Origin: Terfezia claveryi | Lineage: Eukaryota; Ascomycota; Pezizomycetes; Pezizales; Pezizaceae | Reading direction: 5' to 3' | Length of the DNA: 64,000 nt | Assembly (NCBI GenBank): GCA_015179025.1 | Contig: WHUX01000006.1 | Location: forward strand, 62,001 to 126,000 | In this document: one piece after another, positions 36,101 through 48,139 of the stretch | Layout of the letters: each line of letters begins with the position of its first letter | How positions within the stretch are numbered: position 1 is the stretch's first letter | Position numbers and translations under genes: made by a program | Notes under the pieces: generated by a model | Told to the model about the DNA's origin: nothing | The model's input: only the letters and a program-made list of their open reading frames with translations | Databases searched by the model: none

Positions 36101-37387
36101 GTCGGGTATTATCCAGAGTGCACCTTTATTGTCTCTTTCCATATTGTAGAGGATTTTTCCTCCCTTCTTTAGCTTGGCTACTTTACCATGTACTTGTAGG
36201 ATATGTTTATCTGGCATCCTTTCTCCACTGATGATATTGCTGTATGTTGGATCATATAGGCATTCTTTGTAGTATATCGTTCTTCCATTACATTGAAGGG
36301 TCAGTGTACCCATAGTGGTACAGATGGATTCTGATCCATTATGTCCTTTTACCACTAGGTTGAGATTGTCCTGTATTTCCGATAGCCTTCCAAGTTCATT
36401 CGTTGTGTGATGGGATGCAGCCGTATCGTATTGGTATGCTCCTGTTGGCCCACCATCTGTTTTCCCTATTGTTATCTGTACAATAATGGCTTCTTCATCC
36501 TTCTTTCGTTTCTGGCGTTTGGCAGCATTCCCTTGTTCCCTTTTCTTAGTATAACATTCGTTCTCATTGTGATTGAGACCTTGCCATCCCTTACCTATGC
36601 AATAGCTGCAACGTTTATCGTTCAAGGCTATTCTTTGAACCAATGGATTGCTGTTGTTTTCTTTATGTTGGTTTTGGCCTTTTTGCCTAACGGTAATGTA
36701 TTCGTTTATTTTCCGTGCAGTATCGTCGTAGGTTTGTTCTTTTGACCTGACATTTTCTACAGTACTTGCGTAGAATGTAGGTAGTGACATGAGTAGAAAT
36801 TCGGTTTTAACCTGCTCACATCTAGAGAAGGCCAGTAATCCTTTACCAAATCCAGTATCCTTGGTAAGGTCTGCTCGAGCGATAATGCCTGAGAAGGTAT
36901 TCCAGAGTTTTTCGTATGCTGTGATGTGCTCTGAGATCGAGTGTTTTCTATCGTCATAGTGGAGATATACCAAGCTTCTTAATAAAGAATGGAATTCAGT
37001 TGCTGTTCTTCCTTCATAGGCTTGTTTGAGGGTATTCTAGGCGTCTTTGGCTTTTTCCACTGTCGCAATTCGACTACGGACTTGGGGTTCGCTATTTTTT
37101 AGGATGGTAAGAAGAATGTAGTGATTCCCATCCAGCCATTCTTGTGGCTTATCTGGAGGTTTTCGGTATGTTCCTTCGATAATATCCTATGCTCGATGGT
37201 CTCCTAGTTGGATCATTTGGAAATAGAGTTTCATAGTTGTGACCCATTCAGGGTAATTGTCTGATCCATTTAGTTTGGTCGTGAGTGTGGTTATTTTTCG
37301 ATCGGGTGTTGTGTTCGTGCTTTTGGGGGCTTCTGGAGGCCTCATTGAGTCGTTGCCCGACCCTGAGGCTTCTGCAAAGCTTGACAT
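33153..37387 (-). pseudogene. Copia gag-pol polyprotein, disrupted
   Basis: Reads right to left from a likely start at 37387. Gag carries a zinc knuckle (CSYC...HNENEC); protease has the DTAAS active-site motif. Integrase has the HHCC finger (HERYGH...CDAC) and catalytic residues in HADLIG, QADWGGEF and AERTNRT. RT has the DD pair in THVDDL; RNase H has YADTSYGG and TEAEYIAA; the end reads GKENPADILTK. Breaks: TAG at 37187-37189, 37037-37039 and 36041-36043 (all in the gag/protease frame), a one-base shift in a T7 run at 34366-34372 just before the RT DVVAAYLQ block, and a second one-base shift near 33650-33658 before RNase H. Integrase and RT are separated by about eight ESELEKAQ-like repeats. 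Confidence 0.9.
34835..35040 (-). repeat. 24-bp tandem repeat inside the integrase-RT linker
   Basis: About eight copies of a unit encoding ESELEKAQ (plus strand TTCTTGAGCTTTTTCGAGC). In frame (24 bp = 8 codons), so it expands the protein rather than disrupting it. Confidence 0.85.
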
Positions 37388-37417
37388 TGTATGTTGAAGT
37401 AGCGCTTTTGAAGCTCC

Positions 37418-37432
37418 GGGCTCATAACCCAT
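37418..37432 (-). other. Primer-binding site of half-tRNA type (initiator tRNA-Met anticodon arm)
   Basis: Plus strand GGGCTCATAACCC (37418-37430) abuts the 5' LTR. This is the sequence of the initiator tRNA-Met anticodon stem-loop, so the element RNA is complementary to an internal tRNA segment rather than to its CCA end. Priming by a cleaved initiator tRNA is established for Drosophila copia and yeast Ty5. Confidence 0.75.
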
Positions 37433-37669
37433 AAGGATTATGAGATCTTAGAATATATGAACGTAGATATTGGGGATTGATCTGTAAGAGAGATGTATTG
37501 CTTGCTTGATCTATATCTCTGCCTTAAGGGGTTCTAGCAGTCTATATATACATATCTCCTCCGTATTCACACATGCTTGTCATATGTCTTCTTATCCACA
37601 TGCCTCTATGTCCACATGTTGTTGACGTACTCACATGTTTGCACATGCATTGGAAGAGTATTTCCTACA
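37430..37669 (-). repeat. 5' LTR of the copia element
   Basis: 240-bp partner of 32906-33145. The outer end ...TTTCCTACA is followed by the AAGTG duplication. Confidence 0.93.
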
Positions 37670-37671
37670 AA

Positions 37672-37708
37672 GTGATCTCGTAAATGTGAGGTGATCTCGT
37701 AAATGTGA
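37672..37708. repeat. 19-bp tandem repeat at the copia insertion site
   Basis: GTGATCTCGTAAATGTGA occurs at 37672-37689 and 37691-37708. The target duplication AAGTG comes from the edge of this repeat. Confidence 0.85.
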
Positions 37709-39756
37709 AGAAAGATTCACCAGAGAAGTGATTCCGGAGGTGGACATCTAGGAAGATAAATTAGCATCTCCCAACGGCCAGGTACAGTACCTACCGCCTG
37801 GACAAGCAAAGTTAATTTCCAGGAACCAAGGGCCGTGGTCTGCAGATCTGATGTTGTACAACACATTAATCACTCTACTTATAGTTCTCACCTTCTAGAG
37901 TGTGGAAAATTCGTGGGATGCAAAAAGTACAATGACAAAAGGGATCTATTTGCATATCCCCAAAACCTAATAGGAACATCATATCCAGAAATATGTTTTA
38001 TATGTTTCTTAAGCTTCCCTCTATCGTCTCAAGCATGAAATATAGATTGTTACATACACAAAGTAGTTAGGTTTGGCCTTCAGAGTGAAATATGTATTGC
38101 AAGCCTCGTTTGGATACTTAAGGCAAGTGAGATAAGGCAAGTGAGAGAAATCTATGAGTTGAGCGGTTTGTGGGGGAATTACTACAGTCTATATTTTTGT
38201 CATTTATGGACTATTTACTAGTATACTTAGTACTATGTATATACCCATTTTCATTCTGAGTGATGAACCCAGTTTCGTAAACTCATATTACCGATGTGCC
38301 ACCTCATTAAGAAATAGATTTACCCTAGTTTCCCAATGGTGAGGCTGATTCTTGAGCACGAGAACAGAAGTTCCCTAACGTTCACGTATATCTCTTCTTA
38401 TGGTATGCTCAATGGAGTTAGGCTTCGTCAAATGTGTTCTTCTATTAAACATTCAACTGCGGAGTCTATGAGTGAGATACATGCCTTAGAAGAGTCCCAT
38501 CCTATAGATACCTACAGGAACATTTGTAGTCCTATTCTATAGGGACCACCCGACGCAGTATAGGGTTGTGCATCCGCCCATTACGCCTTCTCTATATACA
38601 AGGGCAACAGTTTTACATGGCAGTAGGTAATCTCCTCGTAGATGTACTATTCATTAAGTATAGTAGCATATCTATGCAAGGACCGAGGTAAACAGTAGTA
38701 TGGCTGCTGAAGCTTAGTCAACCCAGCCCAGCTACAACTCTGGAACCTTACTGCCAGTTCCACTGGCGACAAGCACCAACATACCTATGTCAGTTGACTG
38801 CAGGCAAGTGAAATGTTTTTCGATTAGCCCAGTTTTATGATTTGCCCAAGGAGAGGGCAACGGTTGGTAATGAAAATCACCACATGTGAGGAAAGATAGA
38901 GTAAGTGTATATTACCTAAAGCCCTAAAACACAAACTCAGACATTATCGGCGGTATTCAAGATTGGTAGACTTCTTTTCCTCGATAGTTTGACGTTTATA
39001 CTTGCCGAGGCCTTCCTGCAACTGGCTCACATGTGGTGACACAATCAAAACGACTATAGGCCTCTCGGGCCTCCATCATGCAGTTGATGAAAGGTGGCTA
39101 GGTATGAATAATAAGTTTAAAAGTGTTGAAGCCGAATTCCAAAATGTTTATCTGGCACTATTCTCGGTTGTTTGCTTATGAATTCGAAACATAGATCGAC
39201 GTCCAAACTATTTTTGCTCGACAAAGAGGTTGAGGGTAACTCCGGTTTTCTCCGGCCTGCTCTGAAACCACAAACAGATCTCATTGTTGGTTCCAACAAT
39301 ATTAAGAAACGGTCGAAAGTGATCCAGGATGCAGCGCGAACAGATTGAGGATATCTCATGGTCTAGATTACAATGAATTAGTCTCATAAAACGAATATCT
39401 ATTAGACTTTTTGAGGGAAACATGAGTATTTTCTTAGCACTAAGTTAACTTCCAAGGCTATGTATGAAATGAATAACGAGCTAGGTACTGAAAGTTTTGA
39501 AAACTAAAACAAGATATCAAGTTGATGGTATCCCAACTGAATTACCCAAACAAGAAAAACAAGAAGCCTTTTCCATAACTCCTCGGTATCAAAAGTTTTC
39601 TCGATGAAACATTGGATAACTCTCACATCGACTCTGCAGTAATTCTATTGTGAAAAAAGGAGCACCTAGTCTAAATGTTGAGGGGGGAGCCCTCTAGCAT
39701 AGAGATCAAACAGTAGAAGCTCATATGTGACAATTAAAGGAAGAAACGTCAGGCCG
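37675..39756. other. Intergenic between the retrotransposon and the NIPA gene
   Basis: No supported gene. The short frames here have no recognisable domain. A short tandem GGCAAGTGAGA pair lies near 38121-38145. 39600-39756 is the likely 3' UTR side of the NIPA gene. Confidence 0.55.
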
Positions 39757-42587
39757 TTATTTCACCATTCGTATTGTTGAGCCTCCACTGCTATTCCCGC
39801 CGTAGCCACTGCTCCCACCAATCCCAGCGCCTTTTTCATCATCTGCATCATCACTAGTGGTCGCATCTGTTGGTATTCTTCTCACTGTGTGCAGCACATT
39901 GGCTTTTGCTTTCTCATCATCGCTCTCACTATCACTTGGCATGTCCATATACAACGGCAATGATCCTTCTCCGGTGCTGGATTTGTCTCCTTTTACCAGC
40001 CCCAATAATTCCTCCTCCGTTTTCTCGTTCGATGACCTGCTGTCTATCACGGTGAAGCCTTCTTCAGCAAGGGGTTTCGAGGCCTTCCTTAGGCCTAAGG
40101 ATTTTCGTGTAACGCTATGAGTTGATTCAGTACTCTCGTTTCGGCAATGGGCTGATTTGAATATGTTTTGGAAGCTGAATTGTCTACCAGGTTGTTTCCT
40201 TGAATCTGGTCTCAAACCCGACTTCTCTGAGTTAACGCTTACAGAAGAGTCGTGTGGTGTGGGCATTGAAGGAGGGTCATTTCCATGCGCAGATGAAACG
40301 TCAGATGTGTGATAGCCGCTGCCCGAGGAGTTGTAGGCCCAATCGCGATGAAGAGTATAGTTTGGACTTTGTTGAAGAAAATGGAACCGAGATGGTGATG
40401 GTGCACCCAAAAGAGGACTGCCTTTGTTTGGAACACTCGTAGCCGGCCGCTGTACTTCGATCATTGGTGATGGAGGATGATCTGTAATGCCATTATCGGC
40501 GCTATGGCCAGAGTGGGAGGATTTAATGGACCGCTGGCTTCTTGCTTTAGGCACAAAGAGGCTTTTTGTCTTCTGCCATATGCTTTGAAACTCATCAGGG
40601 TTCAGGTCCTGATCTGAGAATCCTCGATAGACACCACCTGGAGCCATTCCTGCATCAACACTCAGGGATCTTCTCCTATTACTGGTCCTCTGGGATGTGT
40701 TGCAGATTATCCCGGGTTCCTCATTAGCACCCTCTTCGATATCTGGTATACGTGCCAAGCCTAGAGGGGGATGGGCTGTGGCTGTTGTATTTCGCCTCCT
40801 AGGCCGACCTTCAGAGCCACCGTTCCAGGTAACCCTTCTCCGTACACCATCCCATTCGAAGTTGTTTTGGATACCAAGGTGTTGGTTTTGCGCATCTTGC
40901 ACTCTATACTCGAATATACGATGTGCCTCCGCCGCCTCTTTTTCTTGTCGCGCAACTGATATCCGACGAATGATTGCAGCAGCTCCTCGTATGGCATCTA
41001 GTGTTGATAGACGTCAGATCCATAAACTTGGGAATATTGATTGCTTAGAAAGTTTCATACCAGCCTTCGGCTCATATTCAGGCTCCTCTTGCTCCGCCAC
41101 TGTCCTAACTTGATCCAGATCCCCTCTGAACACCTCTGCATCTGGCACATTTTTGGCAGATTTTGACAATTGCAGCAGCACTACTCCAGCACAGATCTGT
41201 AAAAATCCCATGACGACACTGCCTCCCCAAGAGCGTGGTGAGATTGAGCTTTTCAGAGCGGAATTAATCAACTCACGTGACTATTGCAGCAGGGCTTCCC
41301 TTAAAACCCCGAAACAAAATTGCTGAAGTGACAATGGTTGAGGATGTGAAGAAAACATAGTAGGTAGGAGTGACGATCGCGGCCTGGACAACATCAGCTT
41401 CTCCCAAGGGACTGCGCCTCTCAGGTATTTTGACTGACATTGAAAATATTGAGTGCTTTCTACCGAAATATTAGCATCCTTAGCTTCATTCCACTGAGTT
41501 AACATATAATCTGTTGAATGCACACTTACATTCAAATACACAATTTCCACTAGAAGCGTGATGACGACAAAAATAATGATAAAATATGTAAACCAGTGAT
41601 TAAACTGGGGAATTCCTTGTGCCTGAGCAATGATCGCTGCACCAATTCCTTGAATGCACGCTACACTTAAACCTCCTATAAGGCTGCAGACGCTCAGATA
41701 CACCAGCATGCTTTGATTTCCCCACCTTGGACCAGCGAAGATCAAAATGCCAATGCAGGCAGCTATAATAGTTCCAGCAAAGGCTAAGAAGCCAGGCGCA
41801 ATGACAAAACCTTGCATATCTTGAATCGTGGAGACTTGTGCCTGTTTGGGTGCATTGACGACAATCACTGTTGAGCCAACAATGCACTCCACACATCCAA
41901 TTTTCCCAATGAAAGAGAGTCGCTCTTTGAGGAATATCGAGGAAAGGATAGCCGTCACGACAACAGACTACATAGTCGATGGTGGTTAGGGCCATATTCA
42001 ATTCATATAGCATAAAACGACCAGCACAAGGTCTTAAAGCAATTTGAAGACCTACTAATGCTCCAAGAGGTGTTACCAGAATAGCCTATATTTCCAAGTG
42101 TCAATGAACTATCACTTCTAATATTGCTTTATTGTGAACAAACCTCGACGAAGAGATAAGCTGCAAAATTACATATCTCTCCTAAAATCACTGGAGATTT
42201 CAACGCCATTAGCTGATATTCTATGAGTGTACTTGGAGATATCCTTAAGCGTACTTAGTGTCATGCCCCCCCACCACCACCAATTCTTCAAGTAACCATA
42301 TCCCTCACCCGCTTCTTTTCCATCCTTCAAGTTCGCCGCCAGAAGCCCTTTCTTCTTCATTACGAAAGATATTCCGATGAAAACCCCAGAACATAGTGCT
42401 AATATGATTCCTAGAGTTTTGTACCTATTATATAGTTAGTAAACGCGGTAGAGGTACGACTGAAAGCAATCAGCTCGACCAACACTGCGGGCTTCTCGTG
42501 CACAGGGTCCGTGACATCGGTTGCGGATGCTGTGGCCGAGGACAGCGTGGACGTTATGGATGACAGAACAGATGTCGTCAATGCCAT
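39757..42587 (-). CDS. NIPA-type magnesium transporter (DUF803 family)
   Basis: Nine exons on the minus strand: 42587-42484, 42424-42255, 42190-42144, 42085-42056, 41967-41530, 41459-41439, 41383-41277, 41218-41061, 40997-39757; total 771 aa. The joined product matches the family throughout: GVFIGISFVMKKKGLL, GYGYLKNWWWWGGMTL, FAAYLFVEAILVTPLGAL, SSIFLKERLSFIGKIGC, FVIAPGFLAFAGTII, CSLIGGLSVACIQGIG, YYVFFTSSTIVTSAILF, GVVLLQLSKSAKNVPDAEVF. About nine membrane helices fill residues 45-360. The remaining C-terminal 400 residues are hydrophilic and Ser-rich, a cytoplasmic tail usual in fungal members. NIPA proteins transport Mg2+ and related cations. Exon 6 is only 21 nt. The first donor (GTTGGT) is weak but gives the conserved PAVYKTLGI junction. 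Confidence 0.9.
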
Positions 42588-44472
42588 ACTGGAGAAAAGT
42601 CGGACTATACCAGTCCAGTAAAAATACTTCACCTAACGCAAGCTAACACAACCAGTCAAGAAACCTTTCGAGATTGGATGAAGTCGATAGTTGATAAGTT
42701 GAAGCTAATGACCGGCTGACCCCAGCAGCGCACACCGACTGCCCGGCCACGGTTTGTCCAATTCAATCTCGGAATAGAATGGATAAAGAAGATAGAAAAT
42801 GACACTGTCGGTCAAGTTGTGCCGGCGTTCAACATATATTTCGATACAGTTGTAATCGACGTTTGTGATCTGTATTAGGACTGAATCGGAGTTCGACTGG
42901 TAACAAAGTTCTCGTGCCTGGTATCAACAGAGAAAGTACTAACGTAACGCCTTTGTATAGCTGGCGAGGCCAAGCCCAACTTTGTAGCTGTTAGCCGTTA
43001 AGGTCTGTGGTCGTTCAAACAAATAGACACAAACTTCGAAACTAGTTTTGGGCAGAAACAACTACGAAAAGTTCCAAAACAAGAGATGGATATAGCAGTT
43101 GGTATCCTGATATGAACAAGCAGACGAAACGACAGACACTCGATTGCCAGAAGAATCAAGATTGAGGGTGCAAAGTGACATATGGGAAAGTGATGAACGA
43201 CTCAAAATGTGTTTGTGATAATATTGGGCCAGTTTCTGTGGAAATTGCCACTCAATTCCCCCTGTCGTAACGTTTCCTCATCAAGCGCCACTGCTGCGTG
43301 TCGCAGATGTTGAGCATTCATTCCTGCTCTCGCCATAGGTATGTATGTATGCACCTCGAGCTTTAAATGTTACACCTGAAAAGGGGGGTGATTTGCACAG
43401 CCTGAGAAGGCACCGTGGCTGCAACCTTGGCACAGGCAACCTTATGAAGCAATTTTTGGTGACAATCCGCTTCTTTCCATTCTATTATTCTCAACACATC
43501 AGCTTGATATATCGATAGACACCTCAGCACCAGCGGCAAGCTCCATTGCAACTGCTGTAGGATCACCAAATGTAATTGACAGCGGCAACTTCTCTACACC
43601 CAAACATATGAGAACGACGGAATTTGATGGGTGGGAAAGCAAAAAGAGCTCATCAATTGCAAGGGTCTATATATCATGTTGACTAAGAGGGCTGCGCTAT
43701 GTTTTGAAGGAATTCCAAGCTGTATGTTCATCGGTAAATAGAAATAACATCATTTACAAGTAGCTGCTACTCGCATATACCCCATATTTTGCTTATGCCC
43801 GCGATCTTCTTTGCATCTGGTGTTGCAGTTCAGTTTCTTTGATCAGCCAGATTCACTCGGAACGCGGAAATCAATATCTATTGCTATTGTGGTCATTATT
43901 TTGTCCTTGAACCTCCATGGATTTGGACGGTTGGCTGCTTGCAAACATCGTACCTAGTCGGTTGTCTGCAGTTTACAAGATACATAAGCATACCTAATAC
44001 CTATTCTGGTCTCATGGAGGGCTCTGGCCAACATCACAAGGCAGTTGTGCGACTAGACCATGACTTAGTCGACATCGTCATGCCAATCTGATCTAAAGAC
44101 TCCGTATATCATCCAGTTCAGACGGTAAGACTGCGGTCAAGTTCGTAATGTGTAGACAAGAAGTACTTGATTCTCCGGCAAAAGACAATAGTATTGTTGG
44201 TATGCAACCGGCTTGGGAGCCCACAGCCTCTAAACTAACGTCACCTTCCACTCCTTGGAAATAACGGACGTTCTGTATCAGAGTCACAACTCAATTCGAG
44301 TCATAAAGCTGCGTAAGTGGAGCCATCAGGAAGTGATTCCAGCTCTTAGCTAATAAATATAGCGGTTACCGAAACTTGACTTAACAGCTGCATAGGGCCG
44401 ACCCCTCAGTTCATCTACCCCCCACCACTTTACTTACACTCGCCAGAGAGTCTTTATAGAACTAGTTACAAG
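42588..44472. other. Divergent promoter region between NIPA gene and fimbrin
   Basis: 1.9 kb between two start codons on opposite strands. No gene is supported. The bases before the fimbrin start are pyrimidine-rich (CATCTACCCCCCACCAC, about 44411). Confidence 0.55.
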
Positions 44473-46664
44473 ATGAATGTTTTCAAGCTATCTCGGAAAT
44501 ATCCACAGTTCAAGCAGGACGAAATTCTCCGTCTCCAGGATGCATTTAACCGCCTGGATGGGGATGACAAAGGATACCTAGACGAAGCTACCGCTATCAA
44601 GGCTGGACAACAACTGGAAAACAAGCCATATGACATTGTTCGAACAGCTCTCAAGAACGTTGAGCTTGATAGTAGCAGAAGAGTTGAGCTGGAAGATTTT
44701 GTGGATGTAGGTTGATTTATTTCCCCTGTTCAGTCAAGTTATGGGCTAATCTGTGGCCATTATACAGCTTATTTCCAAGCTTCGTGTCTCAGATGAGGTC
44801 AGGTCAGCAGCAGCTTCTAAAGGACCGGCACCACCTGTAGCCGGTCATGGGAGACAAGCTTCAGGGCAGATCAAGATGGAAGGGGCTAGGGGGAGTGGCT
44901 CAACGGTCCACACCATTAACGAGGATGAACGTACTGAGTTTACGAGACATATCAACGCTTGTCTTCTTGGGGATGCGGATATTGGGGACAGGCTTCCGTT
45001 TCCCACTGATACATTCCAGATGTTCGACGAGTGTAAAGGTATAGCATTTATCTTGAGCTAATATATTAAAACACCACCAGTCTTCTAACAGTAATCTAGA
45101 TGGCCTGGTCCTTGCCAAACTGATCAATGATTCGGTTCCTGACACTATCGATGAGCGTGTGCTTAACCGCACGTCCGCTCGTACAAAGAAACTTAACCAA
45201 TTCCACATGACAGAGAACAACAACATTGTCATCAATTCTGCTAAGGCCATAGGCTGTTCAGTAGTAAACATTGGCTCACAAGATATTATTGAAGTCAGAG
45301 AACATTTGATTCTTGGTTTGATATGGCAGATCATCAGAAGAGGTCTTCTTAGCAAAATCGACATCAAACTTCACCCCGAACTCTACCGATTATTGGAAGA
45401 CGACGAGACCTTGGAGCAGTTTTTGAGGCTTCCACCAGAACAGATCTTGTTGAGATGGTTCAATTTCCATTTGAAGGCCGCAAACTGGCCTAATCGGTAT
45501 GGTTTTCATTTCAGCCCATAGAACATGACTCTAATAGTATTATAGCGTGACCAATTTTAGCAAAGATGTGTCTGATGCCACCAACTACACTGTACTCCTC
45601 AATCAGCTCGCGCCCGATTTGTGCTCCAGGTCGCCACTTCAGACTCGAGATGTTCATCAACGTGCTGAGGAGGTTCTACAGAATGCAGACAAACTTGGCT
45701 GCCGGAAATTCCTCACTCCAAAATCTCTTGTTGCTGGAAATCCAAAGCTTAATCTAGCGTTCGTTGCACACTTATTCAACACCCATCCTGGTTTGGAACC
45801 GATTACAGGGGAGGAGAAGCTTGAGGTTGAGGATTTCGATGCTGAAGGGGAACGTGAAGCAAGAGTTTTTACCTTATGGCTTAATTCCATTGATGTTCAG
45901 CCCTCAGTATACAATTTATTCGACGATCTTCGAGATGGAAATATCTTGTTGCAAGCCTATGATAAAGTTATCCCTAACTCCGTGAATTGGCGTTTTGTCA
46001 ACAAGGCACCAGTGAATGGCGGTGAGCTTATGCGTTTCAAGGCAGTCGAGAATACAAATTACGCAGTTGAGCTAGGAAAGCAAAATAAGTTCTCCTTGGT
46101 CGGCATTCAAGGCGCGGATATTACCGATGGCCAGAGAACCTTAACATTGGCCATTGTATGGCAGTTAATGAGACGAGATATCACGGAAACGTTGAAAGGT
46201 TTGGCGAAGAAGGTTGGAATGGCAGAGATTACCGACTCTTATATGCTTAAGTGGGCCAATGAGATGGCTAGGAAAGGTGGAAAGAGTGCACAAATTCGAA
46301 GTTTCAAGGATCCTAGCTTGGGGAGTGGCACGTTCTTGTTGGATGTTCTGAATGGGATGAAAAGTACGTTTATCTGCCTAGGCTAACAGCATTATATTGA
46401 CCACCTATCAGGAAATTATGTCGATTACTCCCTTGTCACGCCAGGCATGACAGATGAAGATGCATATCTCAATGCCAAGCTCAGTATATCAATTGCGAGA
46501 AAGATGGGTGCTACTATATGGTCTGTCTTCCATTCCACTTTGTACATGAAGTGGCCTAACTTGAAGATAGGCTTGTACCTGAGGATATCTGTGCCGTGAG
46601 GAGCAGGCTTATAGTCACTTTCGTGGGAAGTTTGATGGCTACGTATGAACAGGCATTGCAATAG
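44473..46664 (+). CDS. Fimbrin (actin-bundling protein)
   Basis: Six exons: 44473-44706, 44768-45038, 45100-45496, 45546-46363, 46412-46520, 46571-46664; 640 aa. Introns are 48-61 nt with clear branch sites. The N-terminal 80 residues form an EF-hand region (loop DGDDKGYLDEAT; a second loop is degenerate). Four calponin-homology domains in two actin-binding pairs follow, recognisable by DGLVLAKLIND, LILGLIWQIIRRGLL, EQILLRWFNFHLKAANWP, EREARVFTLWLNSID, DGNILLQAYDKVIP, TLTLAIVWQLMRRDI and YVDYSLVTPGMTDEDAYLNAKLSISIARKMGATIW. Length and order match Sac6/Fim1. It crosslinks actin filaments at endocytic patches and the hyphal tip collar. Start MNVFKLSRKYPQF is the family's usual beginning. Confidence 0.95.
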
Positions 46665-47763
46665 GTGTTCATTTGGGGAGGGAATCAAATTCAACTCAAT
46701 TATCTACCTTGTTATTAACCGGCCGAGTACATGTAACCTCGAAGCAAGACGTCCCATGGTGGACTTTGATATCTAAAGAGGCATGCTATTCCTCACGAGA
46801 CGCAGACTATTGTAATGCTATACAAAATCGTTATACATGTTCAGCTGGGATCAACCATTCACCTTCAAGTCTATATCACGAGATTAAACCTATAGCTACC
46901 TATTATTGCTTAAGTTTTTCAGGAAACGGTTGTGCCATACATCATCCCCAATAGTGGTCTCAACATAGCCAGACTACCTATTTCAATATACTTTCCCAGC
47001 CGCCTTATTTTCACAAGCTAGATGGTGGATATATCTTCACATAATCTATCTAACTATGTACGACAACATCACGAGCCCCAATCAGGTTTTTCTCAAGTTG
47101 CTCCCTTCACGGTGGTGAATTTTGGCATGGGACACATCAACATCGCCCAAGCTCCTCCATCCCAAAAGTCAGGAGAAGCTCGAGAGCTGGTGCTGGTTCC
47201 AAGGCGGTTTGCCGGCTCATCATTGGGGTGTTTAGTTGTGAGGAGAAGAAGAGAGGAAGGGAAGAGGAAATTTCTATCGTACATATAATATATATAGCAA
47301 GTTCGGGCTTGGCATTGTGTGCTTGGCGAAGCTCATAATAGAAACACGAGTAGGTACCAGTGACTTGTGCCGGAACCGACCCGAAATTGATATCTACAGT
47401 ATGAACTTTTCTAACTCCACAACCACAACATATAAAATGAAAGAGTATATTAATAGACCGAGGCTTGTAGAAAAAGATTTTACTCTTAGAATAAAAAAGA
47501 AAAAAAATTGAAAAAGTTATAAGAGAAACAAAAGGATCAAGAAATATTGTATGAGAGAATCGAGAATATTACGTACAAGTACATGCCAAGAGGTAGGATA
47601 CTAACCTAAAGATTACTAAGCTAGCTTGTGAATATGACTTCTATATACACCTCCTTAAAATCTGCTGTTCCCTATTGACATTCATCTCTATACTGATCAA
47701 CCATGGCATCTACAGAATACATTATTCAAACTATTTCCAGACTATCCGTACATGCTACACAGA

Positions 47764-47818
47764 TATCGGGAATCTAGTCTGGTGCACTACCCCTCGAAGA
47801 GAGCAGACTATCGGGAAT
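47764..47818. repeat. Micro-insertion K: 35 bp with both family ends and 10-bp direct repeats
   Basis: TATCGGGAAT at 47764-47773 and 47809-47818. The insert carries TAGTCTG at its left and CAGACTA at its right (the last two bases shared with the duplication), so both terminal heptamers are retained. Confidence 0.85.
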
Positions 47819-47842
47819 TATCAAGCCAGACTAGGGAATTAT
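47813..47842. repeat. Micro-insertion L: 12 bp between perfect 9-bp direct repeats, inside the right flank of K
   Basis: GGGAATTAT at 47813-47821 and 47834-47842 brackets CAAGCCAGACTA (47822-47833). Its left duplication overlaps the right duplication of K, so two independent events hit the same few bases. Confidence 0.85.
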
Positions 47843-48092
47843 AGTAGGTACCTTTAGATTTGGTGTTCGGGGCTCTAGGTCTTCGGAATCATAAGTAAGT
47901 TGTAGTAAAGGCTCATGCGCTGGCGGACATTTGTGCTGACTCAGCGACTTTACAAAGTACCTAGGTAGAGCAAGCCAGACTAATAACTGTAGGGACCTTC
48001 GATTTCAAGCGGATTAGTGCAATTCATGTAACATACTCCGTAAGTACATTTCATTTTCGCCAATTAAGCCCAATACATTTGCAGTAGAGCCA

Positions 48093-48120
48093 AAAACCTT
48101 CTAATTAAAACCTTCTAATT
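48093..48120. repeat. 14-bp perfect tandem pair
   Basis: AAAACCTTCTAATT twice, ending 19 bp before the SHMT start codon, so it lies in the 5' leader or core promoter. Confidence 0.85.
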
Positions 48121-48139
48121 CCCTGACCAGCGTACCCAA

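Larger units (their letters stand above)
32901..37674 (-). mobile_element. Ty1/copia LTR retrotransposon, full length, coding region broken
   Basis: The element spans 32906-37669 and reads on the minus strand. The 5-bp target duplication AAGTG lies at 32901-32905 and 37670-37674. The two 240-bp LTRs differ at only two positions. Domain order gag - protease - integrase - reverse transcriptase - RNase H is the copia order. Only the outer bases next to the left duplication (CG) do not fit the usual LTR end rule. The two-difference LTR pair implies recent insertion, yet the coding frame has three nonsense codons and two frameshifts. Confidence 0.93.
46665..48139. other. Intergenic between fimbrin and SHMT
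   Basis: It holds two nested micro-insertions (K and L, 47764-47842) and a 14-bp tandem pair just before the SHMT start (48093-48120). No gene supported. Confidence 0.6.

Noticed and set aside
38100..38145. CCTCGTTTGGATACTT with a GGCAAGTGAGA tandem as a MITE end
   Set aside because: No matching inverted end or target duplication was found nearby.
47960..47990. GCAAGCCAGACTAATAACTG as another micro-insertion
   Set aside because: The family end is present but no direct repeat flanks it; it may be an old copy or chance. The same applies to 46967, 54764 and 57606.
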